Shown here in pieces: positions 6,779 to 15,793 of a stretch of 64,000 nt of DNA (position 1 is its first letter; each line of letters starts with the position of its first letter). The stretch is taken from positions 109,876 through 173,875 of the forward strand of contig CATOPL010000005.1 in assembly GCA_951802115.1 (NCBI GenBank), written 5' to 3'. Below the pieces are notes generated by a model that searched no databases, had not been told where the DNA came from, and worked only from the letters and a program-made list of their open reading frames with translations. This stretch comes from an uncultured Lachnospiraceae bacterium (GTDB taxonomy: Bacteria > Bacillota > Clostridia > Lachnospirales > Lachnospiraceae). A program made the position numbers and the translations under genes.

Positions 6779-7871
6779 GAAAATATGGTTTCTCCTGTCC
6801 CTCAGCTGCATTCTGTCGGGAGCTTTCCTCATGCTTGCAGGAACCCTGTTCAGCGGAATTCCAGGATTCTATCTGGACCGAAGCGGTATTCATACCTCCA
6901 AAGAGGCGGCGGAGCATAAGCTGAACACATTTCACGATACAACAGAGCTGGACGCATTTGACAGTTTGGAGCTGAAGATCAGTTATGCGGAAGATGTGGA
7001 ACTGATCCCCTCTGATCATTATGCAGTCGAATACCGCATCTCCGGCATCCTGGAAGAGCCTGTCTGCAAAGTAGAAAACGGCCGGCTGATTTTTCAGGAG
7101 ACTCCCTCCTTCCCATACAATGACGCCCGGATCTGGTTTTTGTATACCGAACCAGGCTCTTCCTACGCCAGAGAGCCTGAGCCAGGACCTTATTATGTAA
7201 AAATTGAATATCCCGCGGATCAGCACTTCACGGATGTCGTAATCCGGATGGAATCCGGAAACCTGAAACTGCCAGCTATGAAAACAGATACCCTAGACAT
7301 CCGGAATGACTACGGAAACGTCTCTCTGGAAAGCTACGCCGGAAACGCACTGGACCTTTATCTGTCCAGCGGTAATCTGACCGCAGGGACAGTCACCGCA
7401 GAGCAGGCGCAGCTGAAGAACGAATATGGAAACGTCTCTCTGGAACACTATATGGGAAAATCACTGGAAATCCGGATGTCCAGTGGTGAACTTTCCCTCG
7501 GATCTGCAGAGACCGAGCAGACAGAGATTTTAAACGAATATGGAGATGTCCTGATCAGTCAGGCATCGGGGGGCAGCCTGACAGCAGAGCTGGACTCCGG
7601 CTCTTTTCTGTCCGACCGGCTGGACTTTCATGATCTGAAAGTAAAGAATGAATATGGAACGATCCGCGTCCGGCTTCCCGGAGAGATCTCCGGATACAGC
7701 TGTCAGCTGCAGACCGAATACGGCTCCATCCTTCTGGACGGCAAACGGATTATAAACAATGACCAGGATGAAAATGAGAATGAAATTTTCTATACCTCCG
7801 ACGGTTCTAACGGAAAGACGGTTGATATTTCCTGTGACAGCGGAGATATCATCATCGATCCGGCTTCGTAG
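6768..7871 (+). CDS. DUF4097 family beta-strand repeat protein
   Basis: Starts at ATG 6768 behind GGTGG and overlaps the DUF1700 gene by 11 bp. The N-terminus has a basic start and one hydrophobic segment (residues about 5-30), acting as signal anchor. From about residue 165 there are repeated units with the pattern NEYGNVSLE / SSGNLTAG (NDYGNVSLES, NEYGNVSLEH, NEYGDVLISQ, NEYGTIRVRL, TEYGSILLDG), which are the strands of a right-handed beta-solenoid typical of DUF4097 'putative adhesin' proteins. 367 aa. It probably acts at or outside the membrane; the ligand is unknown. Confidence 0.85.
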   Translation: MKNKKIWFLLSLSCILSGAFLMLAGTLFSGIPGFYLDRSGIHTSKEAAEHKLNTFHDTTELDAFDSLELKISYAEDVELIPSDHYAVEYRISGILEEPVCKVENGRLIFQETPSFPYNDARIWFLYTEPGSSYAREPEPGPYYVKIEYPADQHFTDVVIRMESGNLKLPAMKTDTLDIRNDYGNVSLESYAGNALDLYLSSGNLTAGTVTAEQAQLKNEYGNVSLEHYMGKSLEIRMSSGELSLGSAETEQTEILNEYGDVLISQASGGSLTAELDSGSFLSDRLDFHDLKVKNEYGTIRVRLPGEISGYSCQLQTEYGSILLDGKRIINNDQDENENEIFYTSDGSNGKTVDISCDSGDIIIDPAS

Positions 7872-8006
7872 TCTCCCCCGCCTTTTCTGCCAACAGCCAT
7901 ACATCCTCGCCTTCTGCCGCTTTGAAGGCCAAAAACACATTGCGCTTCCGTCCCATCCATTGTAAAATATCAGAAAAGCAGCAATCTACAGAAAGCAGGT
8001 GGACCT

Positions 8007-9689
8007 ATGGAAAAAACATGGTGGAAAGAGAGCGTTGTCTATCAGATCTATCCCCGAAGCTTCAACGACAGCAACGGAGACGGCATCGGAGATCTAAACG
8101 GTATCACAGAGAAGATGGACTATCTGAAAGAACTGGGGATCGACGTTATCTGGCTCTCCCCGGTATATGAGTCTCCCAACGACGACAACGGCTATGACAT
8201 CAGTAATTATCAGGGAATCATGAAAGAATTTGGAACCATGGAGGACTTTGAGCGTATGCTCCTCTCAGCCCATAAGCGGGGAATCCGCATCGTCATGGAT
8301 CTGGTAGTCAACCACACTTCCGACGAACATTTCTGGTTTGTGGAGAGCAGGAAATCCAAAGAAAATCCGTACCGGGACTATTATATCTGGAAAGACGCTG
8401 TGGATGGGCACGAACCCAACAACTGGGGCTCCTGTTTTGGCGGTTCCGCCTGGAAATACGATGAAACCACCAATATGTATTTTCTGCACATGTTTTCACA
8501 AAAACAACCGGATCTGAACTGGGAAAATGAAACTGTCCGCCAGGAAGTATTTGATATGATGGACTGGTGGTGTCAGAAAGGAATCGACGGTTTTCGAATG
8601 GACGTAATCAGCATGATTTCCAAAGACCCTTCATATCCGGACGGCGTCTTAAAAGAAACCGGCTACGGTGATTATGGTCCCTATGTATGCAATGGTCCCC
8701 GGGTGCATGAATATCTGCAGGAAATGAATCAGAAAGTCCTCTCCCGCTACGATCTTCTGACCGTAGGCGAGTGCGCAGGTGTAACTGTGGAAGAGGCCAA
8801 ACGGTATGCGAATCTGGATGGTACAGAACTGAATATGGTCTTCCAGTTCGAGCACATGGACCTGGATGGGGGGGAGACCTTCAAATGGAACGACCGTAAA
8901 ATTGATCTTGTAGAATTGAAGCAGACCCTCAGCAAATGGCAGAAAGAGCTGTACGGAAAAGCCTGGAACAGCCTTTACTGGTGCAACCATGATCAGCCGC
9001 GAATCCTGTCAAGGCTCGGCAATGACAGCGACGCTTACCGGGAAATTTCCGCAAAAATGCTGGCGACCTGCCTTCATATGATGCAGGGTACGCCCTATAT
9101 TTACCAGGGAGAAGAACTGGGCATGACCAACGTGCCGTTCTCGTCTCTCAACGACTTTCGGGACATTGAGAGTATTAACGCTTACCATGAATATACTGAA
9201 AGCGGGCAGATAACACCAGACGATATGATGCGTTATCTGCGCTACAAGAGCCGGGACAATGCAAGAACACCCATGCAGTGGAACGCTAGACCAGGCGCCG
9301 GATTTACCAATGGAACACCCTGGATCATGATCAACCCGAATTATACGCAGATTAACGCGGAAGAGCAGACAGCGCGGAAAGACTCTGTCTTTCACTATTA
9401 TCAAAAGCTGATCCGTCTGCGCAAGTCCCATGAGATTATCGTATATGGTTCTTATGAACTCCTGCTGCCGGATGACCCGGATCTTTATATTTATACCCGG
9501 GAACTGAACAGCGAAAAGCTTCTGATTATCTGTAACTTTACAGAAGCAGAGAAAGAGTTCTCGCTTCCGGAAGGCTGGCTGCCGGAAAAAATGGAACATT
9601 TGATCGGCAATTACTGCCGGACTGCAGCCCAAAAGACCATGACGCTCATGCCTTATGAAACACTTGTCTACTGCATGACTGCAAATTAA
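8007..9689 (+). CDS. malL: Oligo-1,6-glucosidase (GH13 alpha-glucosidase)
   Basis: Cytoplasmic hydrolase of short alpha-glucosides. The 560-aa length and domains (A/B barrel, then small C-terminal domain) match GH13 subfamily 31. DSNGDGIGDL near residues 21-30 is the calcium-loop signature. Catalytic residues are Asp199 in GFRMDV, Glu255 in TVGECAG and Asp329 in NHDQPR. Val200 directly after the nucleophile is the residue known to favour alpha-1,6 over alpha-1,4 linkages in the Bacillus and yeast enzymes. There is no signal peptide, so substrates must be imported. AGGTGG precedes the start. No transporter is adjacent. Confidence 0.92.
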   Translation: MEKTWWKESVVYQIYPRSFNDSNGDGIGDLNGITEKMDYLKELGIDVIWLSPVYESPNDDNGYDISNYQGIMKEFGTMEDFERMLLSAHKRGIRIVMDLVVNHTSDEHFWFVESRKSKENPYRDYYIWKDAVDGHEPNNWGSCFGGSAWKYDETTNMYFLHMFSQKQPDLNWENETVRQEVFDMMDWWCQKGIDGFRMDVISMISKDPSYPDGVLKETGYGDYGPYVCNGPRVHEYLQEMNQKVLSRYDLLTVGECAGVTVEEAKRYANLDGTELNMVFQFEHMDLDGGETFKWNDRKIDLVELKQTLSKWQKELYGKAWNSLYWCNHDQPRILSRLGNDSDAYREISAKMLATCLHMMQGTPYIYQGEELGMTNVPFSSLNDFRDIESINAYHEYTESGQITPDDMMRYLRYKSRDNARTPMQWNARPGAGFTNGTPWIMINPNYTQINAEEQTARKDSVFHYYQKLIRLRKSHEIIVYGSYELLLPDDPDLYIYTRELNSEKLLIICNFTEAEKEFSLPEGWLPEKMEHLIGNYCRTAAQKTMTLMPYETLVYCMTAN

Positions 9690-9791
9690 TACCATCATGT
9701 ATGATATGCCATAAAAATTAAAATCTGTGGTTTGCCGCCTTTTTTGATCAGCAATCCGGCAGCAAACCTCACAAATAAGGAGGAACCTCAC

Positions 9792-10544
9792 ATGTACAAG
9801 TTATGGGAAGCATTAAAAGAAGCCAGGAAATATCGCTGGGTGGAGCTCTCTCATCCGCTGAATAACGACAGCCCTTACTGGGCCGGCATTCCGGACGGTT
9901 CTGTAGAGCTTGGATCCGTCTGTTTTGACTGGGGCAACGAGATGCTTGACTGCCTGATTCAGACTTTTAAATTTCCCGGGCAATTTGGCACTCACATCGA
10001 TTTCCCCGGCCATTTTGTAAAAAACCGGGAATTATCCGAAAAATACGATGTCAAAGACCTGGTTTTTCCGCTTTGTGTTATTGATGTTTCAGAAAAAGTA
10101 AAAGCAAATCCCACTTATGTGGTTACGTCGAAAGACATCAAAGAATATGAAGAAAAATACGGATCAATCCCGGATGGCGCTTTCGTCGCACTGCGCACAG
10201 ACTGGTCAAAGAAATGGCCCGATATGGATGCACTCTCCGGTACTGACGCAGACGGCAAAGAGAACTTCCCCGGCTGGTCCATGGATGCCCTGAAATATAT
10301 CTACGAAGAGCGTCACGCTGCTGCCAACGGTCACGAAACTCTGGACACAGACGCCTCCGAAGAAGCCGCTGCTGCAGGCGATCTGGCATGCGAGCGGTAT
10401 GTACTGGATCAGGGGAAGCTGCAGGTGGAAGTATTAACCAATCTGGACCAGGTGGCTCCTGCCGGAGCCGTTATCATCGTATCCTATCCGCGAATCGACG
10501 GTGCAACGGGACTGCCGGCAAGAGTGTGGGCTATTACTGAATAA
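9792..10544 (+). CDS. Cyclase family protein (kynurenine formamidase-like metal hydrolase)
   Basis: Starts at ATG 9792 after AAGGAGG; the longer ORF to 9732 reads through noncoding sequence. The 250-aa protein contains FGTHIDFPGHF (His68, Asp70, His74), the metal-binding HxDxPxHF motif of the cyclase/isatin hydrolase/kynurenine formamidase superfamily. These enzymes hydrolyse amide or ester bonds with Mn or Zn. The real substrate is not predictable from sequence, and no tryptophan-catabolism genes are nearby. It follows malL by about 100 bp on the same strand and may share its transcript. Confidence 0.8.
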   Translation: MYKLWEALKEARKYRWVELSHPLNNDSPYWAGIPDGSVELGSVCFDWGNEMLDCLIQTFKFPGQFGTHIDFPGHFVKNRELSEKYDVKDLVFPLCVIDVSEKVKANPTYVVTSKDIKEYEEKYGSIPDGAFVALRTDWSKKWPDMDALSGTDADGKENFPGWSMDALKYIYEERHAAANGHETLDTDASEEAAAAGDLACERYVLDQGKLQVEVLTNLDQVAPAGAVIIVSYPRIDGATGLPARVWAITE

Positions 10545-10587
10545 CCCCCTTCAGGCAAACAATCCATTGAGTTCTCCGTGCACTGAT

Positions 10588-10634
10588 TTTGTCTGTCTCA
10601 GGCGGACTTAAATGTCCTCCATGAGACAGACAAA
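10588..10634. terminator. Long hairpin between convergent genes
   Basis: TTTGTCTGTCTCA (10588-10600) pairs perfectly with TGAGACAGACAAA (10622-10634), and inside it GGAC pairs with GTCC. It sits between the convergent cyclase and lipoprotein genes and probably terminates both. Confidence 0.6.
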
Positions 10635-10664
10635 GCCTGTTTTCTGATCATTGTCGGATAAATT

Positions 10665-11912
10665 TTATGGAACTGCTTCCTTTTCCAGAAGTTCCGCCCG
10701 CAGTTCATCCAGACTCATGTTGCCCGGAATCTGCTCATATCCGCCCACATCATAAGATGCACATTCTTCATCTGTGACTATGTTTTTGTCAATATAGCTG
10801 ACTCCATACACTCCCATTGACTCCTGTTCTTCTTCATCAAGAACCCCATTCCCATTTACATCATCAAAGTTAAAAGTCTCGATCTGCACCACGTTATCCA
10901 GCGTACACTGTTCGCTGATCTCCATATAAGTGGTATACAGAATCGCCCCTGCATAATCGGCATTGTAGTTCCTAATACTGTTCTTCTTTGGCGCATAGTC
11001 ATATCCGGAATTTCCCATGGCCCCGTATGCCCAATGATCCATCAGCGTATATGCAGTACCATCTCTGTATGTATACAGACTTGTATAATAGCCGTTCACA
11101 CCTGCTGCCAGCTCCGGAACATCGTCCCCATCCACGTAGATCAGATTATAGGTAATATCTTCCGTACTCTCCAGTTCCGCCAGCATACCTACTGCCTCAT
11201 AGGCTTCCTGGTAGCCGGAAAATTCTCCGTTTTTTCTTCCGCCCGCCAAAAGCTCTTTTACCGCAGGAATTGTAAGTGTATCTGTCAGGCTGGTGATCTT
11301 TTCCGACAGCTGCTCCTGAATTATAAAATATTTCTCGTATTCGTTTCCTTTGGAAGCAAAACCGTAATATACAGCTGCAAAACATGTACCGCCATATGTC
11401 TCAATCAGAACAATATCTGTATTCCCGTCATAATTGACGTCAAAAAAAGAAACCGCATCCAGACTGTTAAACGATTCATCCGCAAGTCTCTCCGGAACAT
11501 AGCCTGCGATCTCTGTAAGCACTTTCCCATCCTGAACAATCTGCATGCGAAATCCTTCATCTCCGGACGGCATAAATGGCACAAAACAGACTTTTCCGCT
11601 GTATTCGCTCAGCTCCATCTCAAATGTCTGTTCCGGGATACAGTATTCTCCAAACTGTTCTTTCCACGGATACTCCGCTTGCAAAGAAGCCTCTGTCTTC
11701 GTATCTGAAACTGTCTCATGTTCTGCCGCGCGATCTGCAGAACTGACTTTTGCTTCTTTGTCAGAATTATCTTCTTCTGTTTCCGCTTCTTTGGCCTCTG
11801 TTTCCTGGACTGAATTACTTTCTGCACTCCCTGCCTCCTGTTCCTGCCCGCATGCAGACAGTATACCGGCAAAAAGCAACACCAGTATAAAAGCTCCTGT
11901 TCTTCGCATCAT
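10665..11912 (-). CDS. Secreted lipoprotein with acidic, calcium-loop-like motifs
   Basis: The N-terminus MMRRTGAFILVLLFAGILSA followed by CGQEQ is a lipoprotein signal with lipobox LSAC, so Cys21 is expected to be lipidated on the outer face of the membrane. A Glu/Ala/Ser/Thr-rich linker spans about residues 25-80. Two Asp-rich loops, DVNYDGNTDIV and DDVNGNGVLDEEEQ, resemble EF-hand or dockerin calcium loops and FG-GAP-like repeats. I do not recognise a catalytic domain. 415 aa, monocistronic. The second Met is an equally possible start. Confidence 0.7.
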   Translation of the reverse strand: MMRRTGAFILVLLFAGILSACGQEQEAGSAESNSVQETEAKEAETEEDNSDKEAKVSSADRAAEHETVSDTKTEASLQAEYPWKEQFGEYCIPEQTFEMELSEYSGKVCFVPFMPSGDEGFRMQIVQDGKVLTEIAGYVPERLADESFNSLDAVSFFDVNYDGNTDIVLIETYGGTCFAAVYYGFASKGNEYEKYFIIQEQLSEKITSLTDTLTIPAVKELLAGGRKNGEFSGYQEAYEAVGMLAELESTEDITYNLIYVDGDDVPELAAGVNGYYTSLYTYRDGTAYTLMDHWAYGAMGNSGYDYAPKKNSIRNYNADYAGAILYTTYMEISEQCTLDNVVQIETFNFDDVNGNGVLDEEEQESMGVYGVSYIDKNIVTDEECASYDVGGYEQIPGNMSLDELRAELLEKEAVP

Positions 11913-12057
11913 CCTATACCTCCATCTTTTAATATGCTATTCACAGTATAACGGATTTTATCGCCTGTTACAATTTTGAATTACCGGTCCTATCTGCACG
12001 CTTGCATTACAAAAAAAGATTTTATATAATAAAAAACATAACCATGAGGAGTTTCTT

Positions 12058-12435
12058 ATGAATACAGACATCATTTCATTTTTTGACCATCATATGGATG
12101 CACTGCCGTTGTATCAAATATTAGAGCAGAAAATAACGGCAGAGATCGAAAATGTACAGATTAAAGTACAGAAAAGCCAGATCTCTTTTTACAACCGTCA
12201 TCTCTTTGCCTGTGTATCTCTCAAAAGGATTCGAAAAAAGAAGAACTGTCCGGCAAATTACATTGTAGTAACGCTTGGTTTGGACCATCGGCTAGACTCC
12301 CCGCGGATCGAGATTTCAACAGAACCTTATCCTGGCCGCTGGACACATCATCTGCTCCTTTCAGATGCTGCAGAAATTGACGAAGAGCTGATTTCGTGGG
12401 TGAAAAAAGCCGCCGCCTTTTCAGACAGGAAATAA
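12058..12435 (+). CDS. DUF5655 domain-containing protein
   Basis: A 125-aa soluble protein. The segments VQIKVQKSQISFYNRHLFAC, LDSPRIEIS and PGRWTHHLLL, ending with DEELISWVKKA, match the DUF5655 family pattern. Function is unknown; the family has been loosely labelled 'predicted transport protein' without support. GAGG precedes the ATG. It is followed by two further small genes on the same strand (DUF2200 and NADAR), an array of minor housekeeping-like proteins. Confidence 0.75.
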   Translation: MNTDIISFFDHHMDALPLYQILEQKITAEIENVQIKVQKSQISFYNRHLFACVSLKRIRKKKNCPANYIVVTLGLDHRLDSPRIEISTEPYPGRWTHHLLLSDAAEIDEELISWVKKAAAFSDRK

Positions 12436-12539
12436 AAAACCCTGAAAAAATGTTCTGCCAGCGTATCAACTGCCGGACAAATAAATAAACCTGATAAAAT
12501 TTTTATTGCTGCACGCAATGCGGGAAATGGAGAATAGAT

Positions 12540-12902
12540 ATGAAAAACGAAAAAGTATATGCCATGGGTTTTGATAAAATCTATCCGCTTCTGACTGCCA
12601 AAGCCGAAAAGAAAGGCCGGACGCGTGAAGAAGTAGATCGTCTTATCTGCTGGCTGACCGGCTATACTGCAGATGATATCAAACAAGCTGTTGTTCATTC
12701 TGTATCATACGGAGATTTCTTTTTAAATGCTCCTGCACCGAATCCGGACCGAAGACTGATCAAAGGTTCCATCTGCGGCGTACGCATAGAAACGATCGAC
12801 GAACCGCTTATGCAGGAAATCCGCTATCTGGACAAGTTGGTCGATGAACTGGCCAGAGGAAAATCCATTAAGAAAATTCTGCACCGACAGGCAAAAACCT
12901 GA
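12540..12902 (+). CDS. DUF2200 domain-containing protein
   Basis: A 120-aa protein beginning MKNEKVYAMGFDKIYPLL and containing RTREEVDRLICWLTGY, NAPAPNPDRRLIKGSICGVR and IRYLDKLVDELARGKSIKKI, which are diagnostic for DUF2200. The length is normal for the family. The biochemical role is unknown. A GGAGAA sequence precedes the start. The stop overlaps the first base of a small terminator-like hairpin. Confidence 0.85.
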   Translation: MKNEKVYAMGFDKIYPLLTAKAEKKGRTREEVDRLICWLTGYTADDIKQAVVHSVSYGDFFLNAPAPNPDRRLIKGSICGVRIETIDEPLMQEIRYLDKLVDELARGKSIKKILHRQAKT

Positions 12903-12923
12903 ATCTGCATCAGAACGCAGATT
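12902..12923 (+). terminator. Hairpin after the DUF2200 gene
   Basis: AATCTGC (12902-12908) pairs with GCAGATT (12917-12923), followed by TCTCCGTTTT. A weak intrinsic terminator. Confidence 0.4.
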
Positions 12924-12977
12924 TCTCCGTTTTCCGGATTTTTACATTGATGCAAAATTTTATAAAGGAGATCAAAT

Positions 12978-13838
12978 ATGTTAAGAGATCAGAAGATTCT
13001 TCCTCCGCCATGGATTGCATATCCGAAAATTGAACGGTATTCCATCGGGTGGAGAATGGGCTATGGTGAAAGTTTTATCTGCAGATGGAGCGCATGGTAC
13101 GATACGCTCGCGGAAGAAGACCGGCAAACCTACCAGAAACTTTTTCCGGAACCGATCACCTGGAAAGGATACTATAACCACGAGGATAACTGCAGCTGCT
13201 ACCAACATGGAGAGTATGTGATAGAACTCTGGAATGAGACAGGAACGCCCAAATATTCTGTGGAACAGCTTCGGGATACCTGTTCTGAAGGAGAAACGCG
13301 CCATTATATCCTGTTCTGGAAACCGGAACCTTCTCCTGATGGACAGCTCACTGAAAGCTGCCTTGGACAGTGGTGGAAATCTGATTTCTGGTCTGTCAAC
13401 CATACCTGCTGCTGTATGGAACAGTTTATGATGGCGAATAAAGCAGAATTGTTCGGTGACGAAGAGATCCGCAAACAGATTCTTGCGTGCACAGATCCAA
13501 AAACCATCAAAGCGCTGGGACGGAAGGTACAGAATTTTGATGAGCAGATTTGGAATGAAGTAAAATATTCTATCGTCCTTAATGGAAATTTTTTGAAATT
13601 CACACAGAATCCGCAACTTCGGGAGTATCTGCTGTCAACAGAGGACCGGGTTCTTGTAGAAGCAAGTCCCCTCGACAGTATCTGGGGAATCCGCATGGGC
13701 AAAACCAATGAACATGTTTTTAACCCTCTGAAATGGAAAGGGAAGAACCTGCTTGGATTTGCTCTGATGGAAGTGCGCGATGAAATCCGCCGGGTCTGGA
13801 AACACGCAGCGATGTGTGAGCCGCCCTCAGCAGAATAA
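12978..13838 (+). CDS. NADAR family protein (YbiA-like N-glycosidase)
   Basis: NADAR proteins hydrolyse glycosidic bonds in ADP-ribose or damaged riboflavin-pathway intermediates. The C-terminal half (about residues 120-280) contains the family features: FWSVNHTCCCMEQFMMANKA, LFGDEEIRKQIL, PKTIKALGRKV, and at the end SPLDSIWGIRMGKT and WKGKNLLGFALMEVR. The first about 110 residues, with LAEEDRQTYQKLFPEP and CSCYQHGEYV, are an additional region seen in some family members. AAAGGAG precedes the ATG. 286 aa in total. The in vivo substrate is unknown; this could be repair or defence related. Confidence 0.85.
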   Translation: MLRDQKILPPPWIAYPKIERYSIGWRMGYGESFICRWSAWYDTLAEEDRQTYQKLFPEPITWKGYYNHEDNCSCYQHGEYVIELWNETGTPKYSVEQLRDTCSEGETRHYILFWKPEPSPDGQLTESCLGQWWKSDFWSVNHTCCCMEQFMMANKAELFGDEEIRKQILACTDPKTIKALGRKVQNFDEQIWNEVKYSIVLNGNFLKFTQNPQLREYLLSTEDRVLVEASPLDSIWGIRMGKTNEHVFNPLKWKGKNLLGFALMEVRDEIRRVWKHAAMCEPPSAE

Positions 13839-13885
13839 CAAACTTTTTTGCTTCTGCCGCGCATCATAACTCGCAGTAGACTTAA

Positions 13886-13903
13886 CTTTTTCAAATACGC
13901 TCC
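13886..13903. repeat. Terminal sequence of the dispersed repeat at a gene end
   Basis: TTTTTCAAATACGCTCC is the reverse complement of GGAGCGTATTTGAAAAA, the terminal sequence of the 1672-1783 element. It supplies the stop codon of the DUF3786 gene. Confidence 0.4.
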
Positions 13904-14529
13904 AGCAGATCCGCAATCATGCAGCCCACTGTTTCATAGTGCACGAAATCTGTTATACACTGATCCACCAGCACCTGCGCCTGTGCCGGAAAGTCTTCAT
14001 CCCGATCCCAGAATATCAGACGCAGGTGCAGCATCGGAAATACTTCAAACTCATAGGCCGCGTCTCCGGTCTTGAACTCTTTTCCGCCTGCTTCCAGACA
14101 GGCTTTTTTCAGCTCTTCCACTCTCCCTGCATAATTCTGTTCGAAAGGAGTAAGAAGCGGATCCTTAACCGCCGGATTCCTGCTGACGACTCCGTCAATC
14201 GTATGGCTCGGAACCCATTTTCCGGATACTGTCGGCAGATCCTTCGTAAAATGGAGCAAATGATATATGGACATTGATTCGTTAAAATAAAGACTTTCTG
14301 TCCATGTTTCATCCTCCTGTTTTTCCAGCATCCCATCCGCCAGACGCAGGCGGTAAGGACGCCGGTAATAAGTCAGATACAGATATTCCGCATCGTATTC
14401 CAGGTGAAGAACCCCGGCTATTTTCACCGGATCATATCCGGTAAACTCATCCCGCCACTGTTTGCACACTACCTCATAATCTGAAAAAAGTACGCCTCTG
14501 CTCTGAAAGGCATGATAATTTACGCTCAT
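13891..14529 (-). CDS. DUF3786 domain-containing protein
   Basis: A 212-aa cytoplasmic protein. YDAEYLYLTYYRRPYRLRLA, FNESMSIYHLLHFTKD and FEVFPMLHLRLIFWDRDEDF fit the DUF3786 family of anaerobes, of unknown function. AAAAGGAG precedes the ATG. The final codons LLERI and the stop lie in a copy of the dispersed repeat end, so the C-terminus may have been trimmed or replaced. It is the last gene of a possible mutM-acylphosphatase-DUF3786 transcript on the minus strand. Confidence 0.78.
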   Translation of the reverse strand: MSVNYHAFQSRGVLFSDYEVVCKQWRDEFTGYDPVKIAGVLHLEYDAEYLYLTYYRRPYRLRLADGMLEKQEDETWTESLYFNESMSIYHLLHFTKDLPTVSGKWVPSHTIDGVVSRNPAVKDPLLTPFEQNYAGRVEELKKACLEAGGKEFKTGDAAYEFEVFPMLHLRLIFWDRDEDFPAQAQVLVDQCITDFVHYETVGCMIADLLERI

Positions 14530-14550
14530 GACAATCTCCTTTTTACTCCG

Positions 14551-14820
14551 CTACCACTTTTCTTTGAAATCCCGTTCTTCTTTGAGATCAATCTTCTCTT
14601 CATCCATACGTTTGATACAAATGAACTTCTGTTTGTACAGGTATAACAGCAAATTGTCAATCAGTTCCGCTTCCCCCTGCACCTCCATTTCCACACTGCT
14701 GTCATAACAGTTGCGCACCCAGCCGGTCAGTCCGATGAGCCGTGCCTTATAGGTAGCATGATACCGAAATCCCACGCCCTGTACTTTTCCGTAAAACCGG
14801 ATATGTTTTCGTATCAGCAT
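14551..14820 (-). CDS. Acylphosphatase
   Basis: Small enzyme that hydrolyses acyl phosphates. GKVQGVGFRYHA contains the phosphate-binding loop with Arg19, and GWVRNCYDSSVEMEVQG contains the catalytic Asn37 and the second signature. At 89 aa it is the expected size; the C-terminus is richer in Lys and Glu than usual. GGAGAG precedes the ATG. It sits between mutM and the DUF3786 gene on the same strand, about 100 bp from mutM. Confidence 0.9.
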   Translation of the reverse strand: MLIRKHIRFYGKVQGVGFRYHATYKARLIGLTGWVRNCYDSSVEMEVQGEAELIDNLLLYLYKQKFICIKRMDEEKIDLKEERDFKEKW

Positions 14821-14928
14821 AGTGTCTTCTCTCCTTATTCCTGTCTCCTGTCTGAATTTTCTTTTCTCCTACAGCATACCATTTATTTTTATTCTTAACA
14901 ATGATCCTGAGACGTTTCTTTTTGACAT

Positions 14929-15765
14929 TTAATCCGGAGAGTTTCTTTGACAGTCCGGACAGTATACGCTGCTGCGCCCACCGATAACCATACGGCACAG
15001 TGTGGTTTTACAGACCGGGCAGGGAGCCCCTTCATGTCCGTAAACCTGCAAAAACGGCGTATTGCGGTAATCCTGCCCCTTGGTTTCCAGATATTCTTCC
15101 GGAGATATTTCATTTTTTTCGATAAAATAAGAGAGACGTTCCGGAATCACCTCTGCCAGCCGTTCCCACTCTCTGCGTTTCAGGCTTCTGGCCGGACGCG
15201 CCGGGTAAATTCCCGCCGTAAATAAGATCTCATCCGAATAAATATTACCGATGCCTGCAACAAAACGCTGATCCAGCAGACATTCTTTCATAGTTTTTCT
15301 GCGTTTTCCAAGATGATCGCTCAAATATCCGGCAGTTACGCCTGTATCGAACGGCTCTACGCCCAGTTTATGGATTCCACTGTATGTATCGTCTTCATCT
15401 TTTTGCAGCAGCCAGAAACGGCCGAAACGGCGTGTGTCGGAAAACCGCAGCTCTTTGCCGTTGCTCAGCTGAACAATCACATGCGTATGCTTTTCCTGAG
15501 GCTCATCCGCAGCCGTAAGAAGCAGGCAGCCTGTCATGCGCAGATGTAATATTATACGGTCACCGCCGGCCAGCAAAAATATGATAAATTTTCCTCTGCG
15601 CATCATACGATCGATTTTCTGACCAATCAGCAGTCTGCAAAATTCATCCGCTGCCGGATGAGCAGCGACTTCCGCGCGGTTTATGATTACGTTATGAATC
15701 GTAAGTCCGCACAGCTGCGGTTCCATAACTCTTTTTATCGTCTCTACTTCCGGCAGTTCAGGCAT
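14929..15765 (-). CDS. mutM: Formamidopyrimidine-DNA glycosylase
   Basis: Base-excision repair glycosylase/lyase removing 8-oxoguanine and Fapy lesions. The protein begins MPELPEVET, whose Pro is the catalytic nucleophile after Met removal, followed by Glu. MMRRGKFIIF carries the conserved Lys, FSDTRRFGRF the intercalation region, FVAGIGNIYSDEIL the helix-two-turn-helix, and the C-terminus a zinc finger (CPVCK... CPDCQ). 278 aa is standard. The gene is upstream of acylphosphatase on the same strand. Confidence 0.95.
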   Translation of the reverse strand: MPELPEVETIKRVMEPQLCGLTIHNVIINRAEVAAHPAADEFCRLLIGQKIDRMMRRGKFIIFLLAGGDRIILHLRMTGCLLLTAADEPQEKHTHVIVQLSNGKELRFSDTRRFGRFWLLQKDEDDTYSGIHKLGVEPFDTGVTAGYLSDHLGKRRKTMKECLLDQRFVAGIGNIYSDEILFTAGIYPARPARSLKRREWERLAEVIPERLSYFIEKNEISPEEYLETKGQDYRNTPFLQVYGHEGAPCPVCKTTLCRMVIGGRSSVYCPDCQRNSPD

Positions 15766-15793
15766 GGTAAATTCCTTCCTTTCTCAGGCAACA

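Noticed and set aside
9009-9791. 260-aa minus-strand ORF over malL
   Set aside because: Antisense shadow; catalytic motifs of malL are on the plus strand.
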